Source of the DNA: Dehalococcoidia bacterium
GTDB lineage: Bacteria > Chloroflexota > Dehalococcoidia > GIF9 > AB-539-J10
Direction: 5' to 3'
NCBI GenBank assembly: GCA_030605665.1
Contig: JAUWHW010000034.1
Location: forward strand, 1 to 46,140
DNA length: 46,140 nt
A program made the position numbers and the translations under genes. Of this stretch, positions 23,918 through 31,886 are shown one piece after another (the first letter of the stretch is position 1; each line of letters opens with the position of its first letter). The notes beneath the pieces are model-generated. The model was not told where the DNA came from. It saw nothing but the letters and a program-made list of their open reading frames with translations, and did no database searches.

Positions 23918-24844
23918 TCATGTCGCAATTTCATACAACCCTTCCGCCAGAGCTTCGATATAAACCCTATTTTCAAGTTTTGCTCTCCATTCATTTGGAA
24001 TGGCCTTTATACCAAGATTTGCTCCTGAGATAGCTCCAGCCATAGAAGCTATAGTATCAGTATCGCCACCCAAGCTTATGGCATAAATCACACAATCTTT
24101 GTAAGATCTCGGGTGGCTTAGGAAGCAATAGATAGCAATTGGCACTGATCTCGGTGCTTCTATGCCATTTCCGAGCACAGCAACCACCTGTCGTCTATCT
24201 TGCTCACCCAGCAACTCTTTCACACTAGCTAACTTTTCTTTGTATGTTTGGTTTTGGGCGAAATTTTGCAGCTTTAGAATGAAGGCCTCCCGATCAATCT
24301 CTTCACCTGGAGCTGTATTAAGGGCTAAGGCTACGGCATAAGCCTGGAGGGCTGCTCCTTCCTTGCCTAATTCATGAGAATGGGTAATAGAACTCGATTT
24401 ATGAGCGATTTCCCTCAGTTTTTCCGGGTTATTAGAATACAGAAGCCCTATTGGCGCTACTCTCATCGCTGCACCGTTTCCGAAAGAGCCGCCTTTATAA
24501 ATTTTGCTTGCGGCATTATGCCATGATTCACCGTTCTTTATCATCCTGAAAACCCTGGGAGGCCCTGGCCCATAACCACGCCATGGCTCACTTTCATAGT
24601 TTCTTATGAAAGTTTGTGCCATGTGCTCGCCATCAAAACCATTGCTTTCTATCAGTGATTCCACAACGCCGATTGTCATATGAGTGTCATCGGTATAAGT
24701 CAACTGCTCCAGCCTCTCAGTTAAAAGCTCAATCTCTTCCCTTCTAGTCATTCCCCTTCCCTCCCACCAACTACCGAGTCCGTCGCCTATAGCTGCTCCT
24801 ACTAAGCATCCCGGGAGCTTTGATTTTAGTTTTTCTTTATACAT
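23918..24844 (-). CDS. ADP-ribosylglycohydrolase family protein
   Basis: 308 residues. GAAIGDGLGSWWEG, YTDDTHMTIG (first metal acids), SFGNGAAMRVAPIGLLY and GGDTDTIASMAGAISGA (second metal motif) are the hallmarks of the DraG/ARH fold with a binuclear magnesium site. It would remove ADP-ribose from a protein or other target; no ADP-ribosyltransferase is in the window. It is convergent with the TGS GTPase. Confidence 0.9.
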   Translation of the reverse strand: MYKEKLKSKLPGCLVGAAIGDGLGSWWEGRGMTRREEIELLTERLEQLTYTDDTHMTIGVVESLIESNGFDGEHMAQTFIRNYESEPWRGYGPGPPRVFRMIKNGESWHNAASKIYKGGSFGNGAAMRVAPIGLLYSNNPEKLREIAHKSSSITHSHELGKEGAALQAYAVALALNTAPGEEIDREAFILKLQNFAQNQTYKEKLASVKELLGEQDRRQVVAVLGNGIEAPRSVPIAIYCFLSHPRSYKDCVIYAISLGGDTDTIASMAGAISGANLGIKAIPNEWRAKLENRVYIEALAEGLYEIAT

Positions 24845-25074
24845 CCTTATGCTACCCTCACTAGCCGATTTATTAATTATAATGATGCTTTAAGAAAAAG
24901 CCATTAGGCAGCGGCTTCCAATAGTTGCAATTTTTCTAACGTCTTATTATACTTAACTCGGTCGATTATAAGTGTAGGTTACCACGCCACTGTGGAAATT
25001 CTTTTGGGTTTATTTACAGACGTTGGATGACCGAAACTCTAGACAAATATTAATTTAAAAAGGAGGTCATCCAA

Positions 25075-25380
25075 ATGGGGTTTACAGAGAAAACGCTGCA
25101 ATGTTCTGACTGTAGTGCCACATTTACTTTTACTGCTGAGGAGCAGGAGTTCTATGCTGCTAAGGGATATACTAATGAGCCCAAGCGCTGCCCTGTCTGC
25201 CGTGAAGCAAGAAGAACCCAGCGCAGCAGCTTCGGTGATTATAGACCGAGGCGACAAATGTATCGTGCAGTATGCGCTCAGTGTGGTAAGGAATGTGAAG
25301 TGCCCTTCGAGCCTCGAGAGGGCCGGCCAGTGTATTGTAGTGAGTGCTACAGCAAAGTTAGATTGAGCAGTCAGCGATAG
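25075..25380 (+). CDS. Zinc-ribbon protein (two CxxC zinc sites)
   Basis: 101 residues with a strong AAAGGAGGT signal upstream. First module: CSDCSATFTFTAEEQEFYAA…KRCPVCREAR, the probable zinc-binding domain seen in many Chloroflexota and firmicute proteins. Second module: CAQCGKECEVPFEP…YCSECYSKVR. The linker is basic with Arg and Ser. It is probably a nucleic-acid or ribosome-associated protein; function unknown. It is followed by an RRM gene on the same strand after a hairpin. Confidence 0.8.
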   Translation: MGFTEKTLQCSDCSATFTFTAEEQEFYAAKGYTNEPKRCPVCREARRTQRSSFGDYRPRRQMYRAVCAQCGKECEVPFEPREGRPVYCSECYSKVRLSSQR

Positions 25381-25401
25381 CTTGATTCTAGCTGAATTCA
25401 A

Positions 25402-25427
25402 AGAGGCTGGAATCGAGCCCAGCCTCT
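25402..25427 (+). terminator. Hairpin between zinc-ribbon and RRM genes
   Basis: Perfect 9-bp stem AGAGGCTGG/CCAGCCTCT with an 8-nt loop. No T-run follows, so it may attenuate or stabilise transcripts rather than terminate fully. Confidence 0.5.
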
Positions 25428-25468
25428 GAAGTATAAAACTATAAAATGGAAAGGGAGGTTTAATATTA

Positions 25469-25774
25469 ATGAATATATATGTAGGCAATTTGTCACCTGA
25501 GGTTAGTGAAGAGGAGATACGTCAGGCATTTGAGGCCTTTGGACAAATAACATCGGTAAGCATCATCAAAGATAGATATACTGGCCAACCCAGGGGATTT
25601 GGATTTGTTGAGATGCCAGTAGATAGCGAGGCTCAGGCAGCGATTGACGGCCTCAATGGGACGCCATTAAAGGAACAAAACCTTAATGTTAACAAGGCGC
25701 GCCCTCGCGATGAACGCGGAGGCGGTGGCGGCGGCGGTGGGTTTTATGGTGGAGGCGGGCGCCGAAGATATTGA
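25469..25774 (+). CDS. RRM RNA-binding protein with Gly-rich tail
   Basis: 101 residues. One RRM: MNIYVGNLSPEVSEEEIRQA includes RNP2 (IYVGNL) and RGFGFVEM is RNP1. The tail is Arg/Gly-rich (GGGGGGGGFYGGGGRRRY), like cyanobacterial cold-inducible Rbp proteins. It probably binds mRNA under cold or stress; inference. It follows the zinc-ribbon gene by 88 bp and has GGGAGG upstream of the ATG. Confidence 0.93.
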   Translation: MNIYVGNLSPEVSEEEIRQAFEAFGQITSVSIIKDRYTGQPRGFGFVEMPVDSEAQAAIDGLNGTPLKEQNLNVNKARPRDERGGGGGGGGFYGGGGRRRY

Positions 25775-26104
25775 GTGCTCTTATTTTAGGGAAAAACTAG
25801 CCTATTATGTTGCTGACCATGGTTTGGTCACCAGCAAAAACACTATGGTGGCCAAAGCCACATATTTGCACATAGGCAGATGGCTGGCTTCCTCAGCGAT
25901 TCCATATGTAAAAAGTCAGGCAATAATCGCAGCCTCTTTGCCTTTAAGCAAATACAGGCAGTTTTTGCGAGTTCCTAGAAAACCTATTCTGTCGGTGATT
26001 TTGCCAGGTTCCCGAATTCACATAGTAAATTCCCCATGGTATAGTCAATCTGCGAGATGTTTCTTCAAGCATTGATTTTAGCAGGTCGTTTAGCAACCCG
26101 CGTG
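25775..26104. other. No recognisable gene
   Basis: About 330 bp after the RRM gene. A reading frame running on from the RRM tail in another frame shows no protein-like conservation. I see no RNA gene here. Confidence 0.4.
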
Positions 26105-26259
26105 TTATTCTGACCCTGGACCCTTCGCCTACTGTCGTTGCGAGCCCTCCGCTTTGTGTCATTCTGAGCGAAGCGAAGAATCTCATCACGCTCAGGACAG
26201 GCTCCGTGAACGGGAAGAATCTAGACCCTTCGCTACTACTCAGGGTGACAAAATAAACA
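26105..26259 (+). repeat. Dispersed intergenic repeat, long copy
   Basis: Contains GTCATTCTGAGCGAAGCGAA, CACGCTCAGGACAGGCTCCG and the ending CAGGGTGACAAAATAAAC shared with copy 1 in opposite orientation. Confidence 0.75.
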
Positions 26260-26327
26260 ATCTGCCTTAATACCTGTTGACAAAATACTTACCTATTGAC
26301 AAAATATAAGAAAGGAGAAAAGAGAAA

Positions 26328-26383
26328 GGAGTTCTCCATCTCTGCCCGGATGGAGGTAAAAACAGGGTAGCAGGCCGAACTCC
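26328..26383 (+). ncRNA. Candidate structured leader (pseudoknot-like), unidentified
   Basis: The outer stem GGAGTTC/GAACTCC (26328-26334 with 26377-26383) encloses the stem TCCATC/GATGGA (26335-26340 with 26349-26354). The inner loop CTGCCC (26342-26347) can pair with GGGTAG (26365-26370), one G-U included, giving a compact pseudoknot. It lies about 60 bp upstream of the DUF5678/retropepsin pair. It does not match any riboswitch consensus I know. Confidence 0.4.
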
Positions 26384-26444
26384 GCATTATTTCTTTAAAC
26401 AACTGTTATTATGAATCCTTGTTTAGAAGAAGGGAGGTGATGAG

Positions 26445-26726
26445 ATGGTAACAAAAATAGAACCAACAAAAATAGTTAGATCTGCAGAGGGCAAAGCAAA
26501 ATTAAGGAGTTGCTCCGAGGAATATAAGAGGAATGTTATCTATCTGCGGGATCATTATGCGGAGTTGATGAAGAGCCACCGAAATCATTGGATAGGAGTG
26601 CGTAGGGGTAAGGTTATGATCTCTGAAGATGATCCTGAGCAATTACTAGAACGGTTAGGCAAGATCCGATCAAGGAATGTTCTGGTTTATTATCTGGCAG
26701 ACCCCGAAAGCTTTATGATATTATAA
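26445..26726 (+). CDS. DUF5678-like small protein
   Basis: 93 residues with GAAGGGAGGTGATGAG upstream. The pattern YKRNVIYLRDHYAEL then GVRRGKVMISEDDPEQLLERL and VLVYYLAD matches small DUF5678 proteins, usually found next to aspartyl-protease-like proteins. Function unknown. The next gene starts six bases later. Confidence 0.65.
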   Translation: MVTKIEPTKIVRSAEGKAKLRSCSEEYKRNVIYLRDHYAELMKSHRNHWIGVRRGKVMISEDDPEQLLERLGKIRSRNVLVYYLADPESFMIL

Positions 26727-26731
26727 AACCA

Positions 26732-27208
26732 ATGATTCGGGGTGTTCTACTTGATCCCCAGAATCCAGGAGGGGAACACCACATTGCAGTTTCCTCAATG
26801 GCTATACCTATAATCGTTGCAACTATTCGTATTCCAAGGTTAAAAGTCAGTGATCGCCTCCCCCTTTTAGCAGATTCAGGTGCCGATATTACATCCTTAC
26901 ACCTCCGGGATGCAATAAGGGTATTAGGCATGCGCAAATACCTCCAACTTAGAGGCGAAACAACAGTAGGAGGAGTAGGTGGTGATGCAAAATATTTTTT
27001 AGAGCCCGCCAGAATTATTTTCGTCCATGAGGATGGGAATATAGAGGGTTACAATTTTGAGCTGCGTATAGCAAAGATACCGCCAGGATCTCCGAGCAAG
27101 TTGAAACACGCACTTCAACTTCCATCAGTCCTAGGAAGAGATATATTGCATCACTTTCGCATAGTAATAGATTATTCTCGCGAGGAATTCTACCTAGACC
27201 ACTCCTAG
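26732..27208 (+). CDS. Retropepsin-like aspartic protease
   Basis: 158 residues. The catalytic motif is LLADSGADITSLHL (Asp-Ser-Gly, about residues 45-58), followed by the flap-like GGVGGDAKYFL and the second conserved block LPSVLGRDILHHFRIVIDY. One DSG per chain implies a homodimer, as in retropepsins. No signal peptide is seen, so it is probably cytoplasmic. It is coupled to the DUF5678 gene by a 5-bp gap, a pairing recurrent in Chloroflexota and Cyanobacteria. Substrate unknown. Confidence 0.8.
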   Translation: MIRGVLLDPQNPGGEHHIAVSSMAIPIIVATIRIPRLKVSDRLPLLADSGADITSLHLRDAIRVLGMRKYLQLRGETTVGGVGGDAKYFLEPARIIFVHEDGNIEGYNFELRIAKIPPGSPSKLKHALQLPSVLGRDILHHFRIVIDYSREEFYLDHS

Positions 27209-27485
27209 ATTATCAGCAACCCACATCATTTGGGCAATTCTATATTGATATAGGCTCAATTGCTATGGCTATACGAAGACCTGAGTGGTGCGTCACTGCA
27301 GCTGCTGGGACTATTGATATACTAAGAAAGCTTTCACTTGGCCCACTTGAGTTAACATAATATTTTGCACTTCCCTATAGTACTCTTGGGGTTCATAGAC
27401 CTGCTTCTACGATGTCTTCTATTTGAGGTTGGTTGGAGGTATAATTAGGTTAAGAGAAGACTTAAAACTAGACTAAATAGAGGAG
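27209..27485. other. Spacer with one possible short reading frame
   Basis: About 280 bp. ATG at 27265 opens a 31-codon frame ending at 27360 (MAIRRPEWCVTAAAG…), protein-like but too short to support. Otherwise nothing recognised. Confidence 0.3.
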
Positions 27486-27699
27486 ATGAAAGAGTCTGAT
27501 TATTCTAGTCGCTCTCTTGGTGCTACTAGCAGGCTCACTTTTATCGAGCATCAGCGACACTAATGCTTCTGCTACTGATACCAACGCCCCTGACAATGAA
27601 GTAACTAGCAGCATAAGTAAAGCGAATAATTCCTCTGCAAGTGCTACAATTACGATTAGGATGACTACTGTGTCTTTGACTGAAGAGGAGTGGAGCTAG
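27486..27699 (+). pseudogene. Small secreted protein, apparently frameshifted in its signal peptide
   Basis: ATG at 27486, after GAGG, reads MKESDYS and fails, but one base fewer in the AAA run would give MKSLIILVALLVLLAGSLLS, an excellent signal peptide. That runs straight into the open frame SSISDTNASATDTNAPDN…ATITIRMTTVSL ending at 27699. So a 1-bp insertion, a sequencing error, or a start downstream at TTG 27517 are the options. The tail recurs at 28669-28737. Confidence 0.5.
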
Positions 27700-27766
27700 A
27701 TGGGTTTGGAGAGGGCAATGACATCTATCTAGCTGCTACAGGACATCTCTGAAGTAGGAGGTTACC

Positions 27767-28603
27767 ATGATGACCACGCTTGGCCCAAGGAATATTGGAG
27801 GCATTCTCGGCGAAACCTTTCGAATCTACGGGAGAAATTTCTTAAAGCTATCCGCTATTGTGGCTATCGTAGAGGTGAGTCTCGGAGTAATCGGGATTAT
27901 TGCGAGTTTTTCTTTATGGCAGAATATTATGACTGGGGCATACTTTGAATCTCTAACCGGCCCCATCATCATAGGAATGATACTTCTGGTGGTAGTCTCT
28001 ATTGTGGCTGGCACTCTAATGACGGGTGCTGTGATTCATGCCGTATCGGAGCAATATCTTCGACAGACGATAAGTATCGGTCAAGCTTATCGCTTTGCGT
28101 GGAGAAGGCTGGGGGCCATGATAGGAGCTGGGATTTTAGTTGCTTTGGCTCTTGTTGGTATAGCTGCAGTTTTGGTTTTACCTGGTGTCGCTATCGTTCG
28201 TGCAATAGGAGGTATAGGTTGGGCTGTTTTGGCTCTTCTTAGCATACTCGCCATTGCAGGGATCAGTTACCTTGGGGTTCGTTGGATTTTTGTTTTGCAA
28301 GCAGCATTGCTAGAGGGCCTTGGTCCGACAGGCGCCCTGTCACGTAGCTCAACTTTAGTGAAGAGAAACTGGTGGCGGGTTCTGGGCATCATGCTCGTAG
28401 TATTTCTCATAACAGCAGCGGTCAGCGCTATTTTGGGGATAATGCCAGTAGTCGGAGGAATAATCGGGGGTATCATAGCAACCCCAATTGGCACAATTGG
28501 AAGCATTCTGCTCTATTACGACCTGCGTGTAAGGAAGGAGGGATATACTGTTGAGGCACTGGCATCAGAACTACGCATCAGCATTAGTAGTGAAGTCGCC
28601 TGA
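27767..28603 (+). CDS. Multi-pass membrane protein (GDPD membrane-domain-like)
   Basis: 278 residues with about six helices. GETFRIYGRNFLKL at the start, QAYRFAWRRLGAM and LSRSSTLVKRNWWRVLG in the cytoplasmic loops and the ending LLYYDLRVRKEGYTVEAL resemble the membrane domain found on glycerophosphodiester phosphodiesterases and in DUF975-like proteins. No catalytic domain is attached. AGGAGG lies upstream of the start. Function unknown; a membrane-organising or stress role is only a guess. Confidence 0.75.
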   Translation: MMTTLGPRNIGGILGETFRIYGRNFLKLSAIVAIVEVSLGVIGIIASFSLWQNIMTGAYFESLTGPIIIGMILLVVVSIVAGTLMTGAVIHAVSEQYLRQTISIGQAYRFAWRRLGAMIGAGILVALALVGIAAVLVLPGVAIVRAIGGIGWAVLALLSILAIAGISYLGVRWIFVLQAALLEGLGPTGALSRSSTLVKRNWWRVLGIMLVVFLITAAVSAILGIMPVVGGIIGGIIATPIGTIGSILLYYDLRVRKEGYTVEALASELRISISSEVA

Positions 28604-28668
28604 CATGGTGTAGGAGACTCCGCTTGGTATACCAAAATCTGGCCACGCTTTGCAATGTGAATGAGGCG

Positions 28669-28737
28669 CATAATTCTCATTCAGCAAGTGCTACAATTAC
28701 GATTACCTGGACAACTGCATCTCTGCCTGATGAATAG
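28669..28737 (+). repeat. Partial copy of the small secreted protein's 3' end
   Basis: In frame it encodes HNSHSASATITITWTTASLP-DE-stop, closely matching the end of the frame at 27486-27699 and sharing an identical 22-bp block. No start or signal peptide is present, so it is a duplicated fragment. Confidence 0.55.
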
Positions 28738-28816
28738 TTTAGTTAGGTGGGTTTGTGGAACCGAGAGTTAGTCTGATAAATGTCAAGGCAAGCGACATTG
28801 TAAAGGATGTGAAAGA

Positions 28817-29485
28817 ATGAAATGTCCTCATTGCTTAGTTGAGTTTCACGCAGAAGTCGCCTGGAGGCTTATTGGTAAGGATAGTGAGGGCGGCTGGGCG
28901 ATTGAAAAGTATCTATGTCCGAACCCCAAGTGTGGCAAATGCATACTATTCTTGGTGCTGGGGCAGGGAGTTTTAGGTACTCTGGGGTCCTTCCTGGGAT
29001 TTGGCTCTGTACAGAAGCGCATCATGGTTCGTCCCAAGGGTATAGCTCGTCCTCCGGTTCCTAGTGAAGTGCCATCAATGTTTGCCGAGGACTATAATGA
29101 GGCATGTCTTGTTCTCCCTGATAGCCCTAAGGCTTCGGCTGCCTTGAGCAGAAGATGTCTGGAAAATCTTCTGCGAGAAAAAGCAAGAGTTAAGCATGGG
29201 AACCTTGCGGACGAGATACAGCAGGTCATAGATAGTGGGACTTTGCCCTCCCATCTTGTTGAAGCGATTGATGCAATTCGAAATGTTGGTAAATTTGCTG
29301 CACATCCCATCAAGAGCCAAAAAACAGGTGAAATCTTGCCTGTTGAGCCGCAGGAGGCGGAATGGAACTTGGATGTTCTCGAAGCTCTCTTTGACTTTTA
29401 CTTCGTCCAGCCTTCTGTAGTGAAGAAGAAGCGAGCTGCTTTGGACGATAAGTTGAAGGAAGCGGGAAAGAAGCCTATGAAATGA
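28817..29485 (+). CDS. DUF4145-domain protein with N-terminal zinc finger
   Basis: 222 residues. The N-terminus has CPHC and CPNPKCGKC, a zinc site (residues 3-6 and about 35-42). The DUF4145 part contains DSPKASAALSRRCLENLL, LPSHLVEAIDAIRNVGKF and AAHP, the HEPN-related helical pattern. Family members occur with restriction-modification and toxin systems, but none is next to it here. It follows the duplicated fragment and is on its own transcription unit or part of a loose plus-strand run. Confidence 0.8.
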   Translation: MKCPHCLVEFHAEVAWRLIGKDSEGGWAIEKYLCPNPKCGKCILFLVLGQGVLGTLGSFLGFGSVQKRIMVRPKGIARPPVPSEVPSMFAEDYNEACLVLPDSPKASAALSRRCLENLLREKARVKHGNLADEIQQVIDSGTLPSHLVEAIDAIRNVGKFAAHPIKSQKTGEILPVEPQEAEWNLDVLEALFDFYFVQPSVVKKKRAALDDKLKEAGKKPMK

Positions 29486-29584
29486 TAGCCGCATCCTTCA
29501 GTAGGAACGATATTGAATAATAGCCGAATAAATGATTGGCCCAGCCAGCGGATTTGGAAAGAGCAGAACAGAGGAGGAATTAAT

Positions 29585-29785
29585 ATGGGAGATGTATTTA
29601 TCACCGATAAAATTCACAATCGGCTAAAAGAGAGGGCGAAACAAGAAGGTGTGAGGCTGGAGGGATTAGTGGGGGTGCTTTTGGTATTAGCTTTAGGCAA
29701 TGAAGCGACGGTAAAGAAAGCAGTCCAAATCATAAAGGGTGAGCAATTGGGTGGGGCTACAGATATGGCAGCAAAAGGCTGGTAA
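29585..29785 (+). CDS. Small hypothetical protein (66 aa)
   Basis: The ATG at 29585 follows AGAGGAGGAATTAAT, a strong ribosome binding site; a longer frame back to 29513 lacks one. The sequence DKIHNRLKERAKQEGVRLEGLVGVLLVLALGNE is amphipathic helix followed by a hydrophobic stretch, possibly a short DNA-binding or membrane-associated protein. Not recognised. It is bracketed by a short direct repeat at 29535-29560 and 29806-29830. Confidence 0.5.
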   Translation: MGDVFITDKIHNRLKERAKQEGVRLEGLVGVLLVLALGNEATVKKAVQIIKGEQLGGATDMAAKGW

Positions 29786-29845
29786 TGCGTGTTCACTGGA
29801 AGGGATTAGCCCAGCAGCGGATTTGGAGAGTTTGTAAGTAAGACG

Positions 29846-30832
29846 ATGAACATACCCGAAGTTGTTATAACTGTTTGCTGCACTGTAGCAGGCTCAGTAG
29901 CAATAGCATATACTACACTTCACTTGCAAGCGAAGCATAGGAAGCGCACCCTTTTCAGAGCCTTATACGGTGAGATCGAACTGAATCGCCGTTTCGCTGT
30001 ACAACTACCACAGCAAATTCATAACTTTTTCTATGGAAGCAAAGCAAGTACAGAACGACCTATGCTACTTTATATTTCGGCTTATCAGGACATGAGATCT
30101 GCGGGTGAGCTATTAACCCTACCCGAATCTGTTCGACAGAAAATAGAATACACCTATGAACTTATTAACACGAATAACCGCAAGATATTCGACATATTTA
30201 CGATGGGCGATATTCCAGACCATGATGCTCACACGAGAATTGATAAAATAATTCAAAACGTGAAATATCTAGAAGACGAGATTCCTAAGCATATTTCAAA
30301 CCTTGATACAAGCAATTATGAACTGCAACATGAGCCACAAGAAGACTTATTGCGACGATATCTCGTAGCCCAAGCGCCAGCCTTTTTATTCTTTGGTCTA
30401 TCTTCGATACTTGCGTATCGCTTGCTGTCGCTAAGAATCATCCCAGATATGCCTATCTGGGAAAGGTCACAGGCTGTCCTAGGCTGGTTGTTGATACCTA
30501 TTGGCGGGATAGCTATATTATGGGCTTTTGTCCTATTGATGGTCGGTTTGAAGTGCAAGATGCCAAGAAGAGTAAAAAGAGCAGAAGAAGCAATCATACA
30601 ATTCGTTAAGGGAAAAAATGCGCCTTTTCATTATGCTACTTCTTATGCGGCTTCAATGCTAATTTTCGGAGTTAGCTTCACAACAATTTTTGTAGAGATG
30701 GTGCGAGCGGGCATTAGTGCTCTACCCCTTTACATCATATATGGCATAGCGCTACTATTAGCCTTCATGAATTGCGGGCACAGTATACGGTCTGCTCGGC
30801 ATCAGAAACTGACAAAGACTACGACTACATAA
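29846..30832 (+). CDS. Hypothetical membrane protein
   Basis: 328 residues. Helices are predicted near 5-25, 177-197, 212-238, 267-289 and 294-311. A soluble helical domain (residues 30-170, containing ALYGEIELNRRFAVQL) lies between the first and second. No family is recognised. No Shine-Dalgarno stands out before the ATG. It is followed by a convergent nitroreductase. Confidence 0.6.
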   Translation: MNIPEVVITVCCTVAGSVAIAYTTLHLQAKHRKRTLFRALYGEIELNRRFAVQLPQQIHNFFYGSKASTERPMLLYISAYQDMRSAGELLTLPESVRQKIEYTYELINTNNRKIFDIFTMGDIPDHDAHTRIDKIIQNVKYLEDEIPKHISNLDTSNYELQHEPQEDLLRRYLVAQAPAFLFFGLSSILAYRLLSLRIIPDMPIWERSQAVLGWLLIPIGGIAILWAFVLLMVGLKCKMPRRVKRAEEAIIQFVKGKNAPFHYATSYAASMLIFGVSFTTIFVEMVRAGISALPLYIIYGIALLLAFMNCGHSIRSARHQKLTKTTTT

Positions 30833-30902
30833 AATAGTCAATCACAGAGCCATGATGCTTGAAAGCGTAGGTCTGAAGAGCCAATTCCCTTCTTAAAAGC
30901 TG

Positions 30903-31418
30903 CTAATCTGTAAATGTTTCATAACAGACTATTTCTTCGAGAGATTTGCGTATTTTCGTCTCTTTTTCTCTCCTGGGGAAACCTAAAGGAAGAAGAGCAA
31001 CCACTCGATATTTGTGTGGGATTTTAAGAATTTCTCTCACCCGCTCCTGTGAAAAAGCACCAACCCAACAAGTTCCTAATCCTTCATCTACGGCAGCCAG
31101 GGTCATATGGTCCACAGCTATAGCCACATCTACAGGATAGCTTGGAATTCCGCAACCCAGAGTATATTCTGGTTCGGTAGCTACGGCAGCAATAACTATG
31201 GGTGCTTCACCGACAAAAGTTTGACCATTTGCTGCCTGGGCTAATTCCCGACGTCGTCTGCTTTCTTTTACTACTACAAATTTAATGAGCTGTCTATTCT
31301 TGGCTGAGGGGGCTAAACGAGCTGCCTCAAGGACATTTTTCAACTTTTCTTCCGGTATGGGTTTATCCTCATAGGCCCTAATACTTTGTCTTTTCTTAAT
31401 AGCTTCCTTCAATTCCAT
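30903..31418 (-). CDS. Nitroreductase family protein
   Basis: 171 residues. IKKRQSIRAYEDKPIPEEKL, ARLAPSAKNRQLIKFVVV (FMN phosphate-binding region) and LGTCWVGAFSQERVREIL are standard nitroreductase motifs; VALLPLGFPRREK is near the end. An FMN-dependent, dimeric NAD(P)H oxidoreductase is expected; substrate unknown. Start has GGGAGGAGC upstream. Confidence 0.9.
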   Translation of the reverse strand: MELKEAIKKRQSIRAYEDKPIPEEKLKNVLEAARLAPSAKNRQLIKFVVVKESRRRRELAQAANGQTFVGEAPIVIAAVATEPEYTLGCGIPSYPVDVAIAVDHMTLAAVDEGLGTCWVGAFSQERVREILKIPHKYRVVALLPLGFPRREKETKIRKSLEEIVCYETFTD

Positions 31419-31773
31419 TTTCGCTCCTCCCTTTAATTTATATCGCCTCTGCTTTTTAACTTCAGGTTTCTCTTCTTTAACAACTGCTTCAATTTCCGTC
31501 TTCAGGATTAGGCTGGTTAAAGGCTAACCATTACAAGCTCCGCCAAAGGGCCAAATCTATCTTTGAGTTCGTGCGCTATTTTGACAAGACAAGAATTATA
31601 CTATCTCTCCGCGAAAGAAGCTATGCCAGTTGATATTCCCAAAATGAACTTTCTAATGGCAGGGGCTTATCTTGCTCGACGAACTAAAGCTATCCTCAAA
31701 TTTGACAGACCTAGTGTATCTGAACACCATTTGAGGAGATATTTTATGCGTCCAGAAAACGTAGGGAAAAGAA

Positions 31774-31824
31774 ACAGCCTCTTCGTGATGAAGAGGCTGT
31801 CGGGCCAGGGTTACTCGCCCTGGT
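31774..31824 (+). terminator. Double hairpin, terminator-like
   Basis: Stem 1 ACAGCCTCTTC/GAAGAGGCTGT (11 bp, loop GTGAT) is followed four bases later by stem 2 GCCAGGG/CCCTGGT. There is no T-run. A TATAAT at about 31839 follows and may start the NYN gene transcript. A reading frame spanning 31563-31835 includes these hairpins and is not convincing. Confidence 0.5.
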
Positions 31825-31886
31825 GCTGTAGTTAAGTGTATAATACATAAATTCCTAGTTTTTGTCAAGCGGATTTTGAGTAGTTA

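Noticed and set aside
25686..26075. Reading frame overlapping the RRM tail
   Set aside because: It is a frame shadow of the Gly-rich tail that then runs through non-coding sequence; no ribosome binding site.
25944..26189. Minus-strand frame beginning MMRFFASLRMT
   Set aside because: This is the translated dispersed repeat.
31563..31835. 90-residue reading frame upstream of the NYN gene
   Set aside because: It runs through two perfect hairpins, lacks a ribosome binding site and shows no family resemblance.
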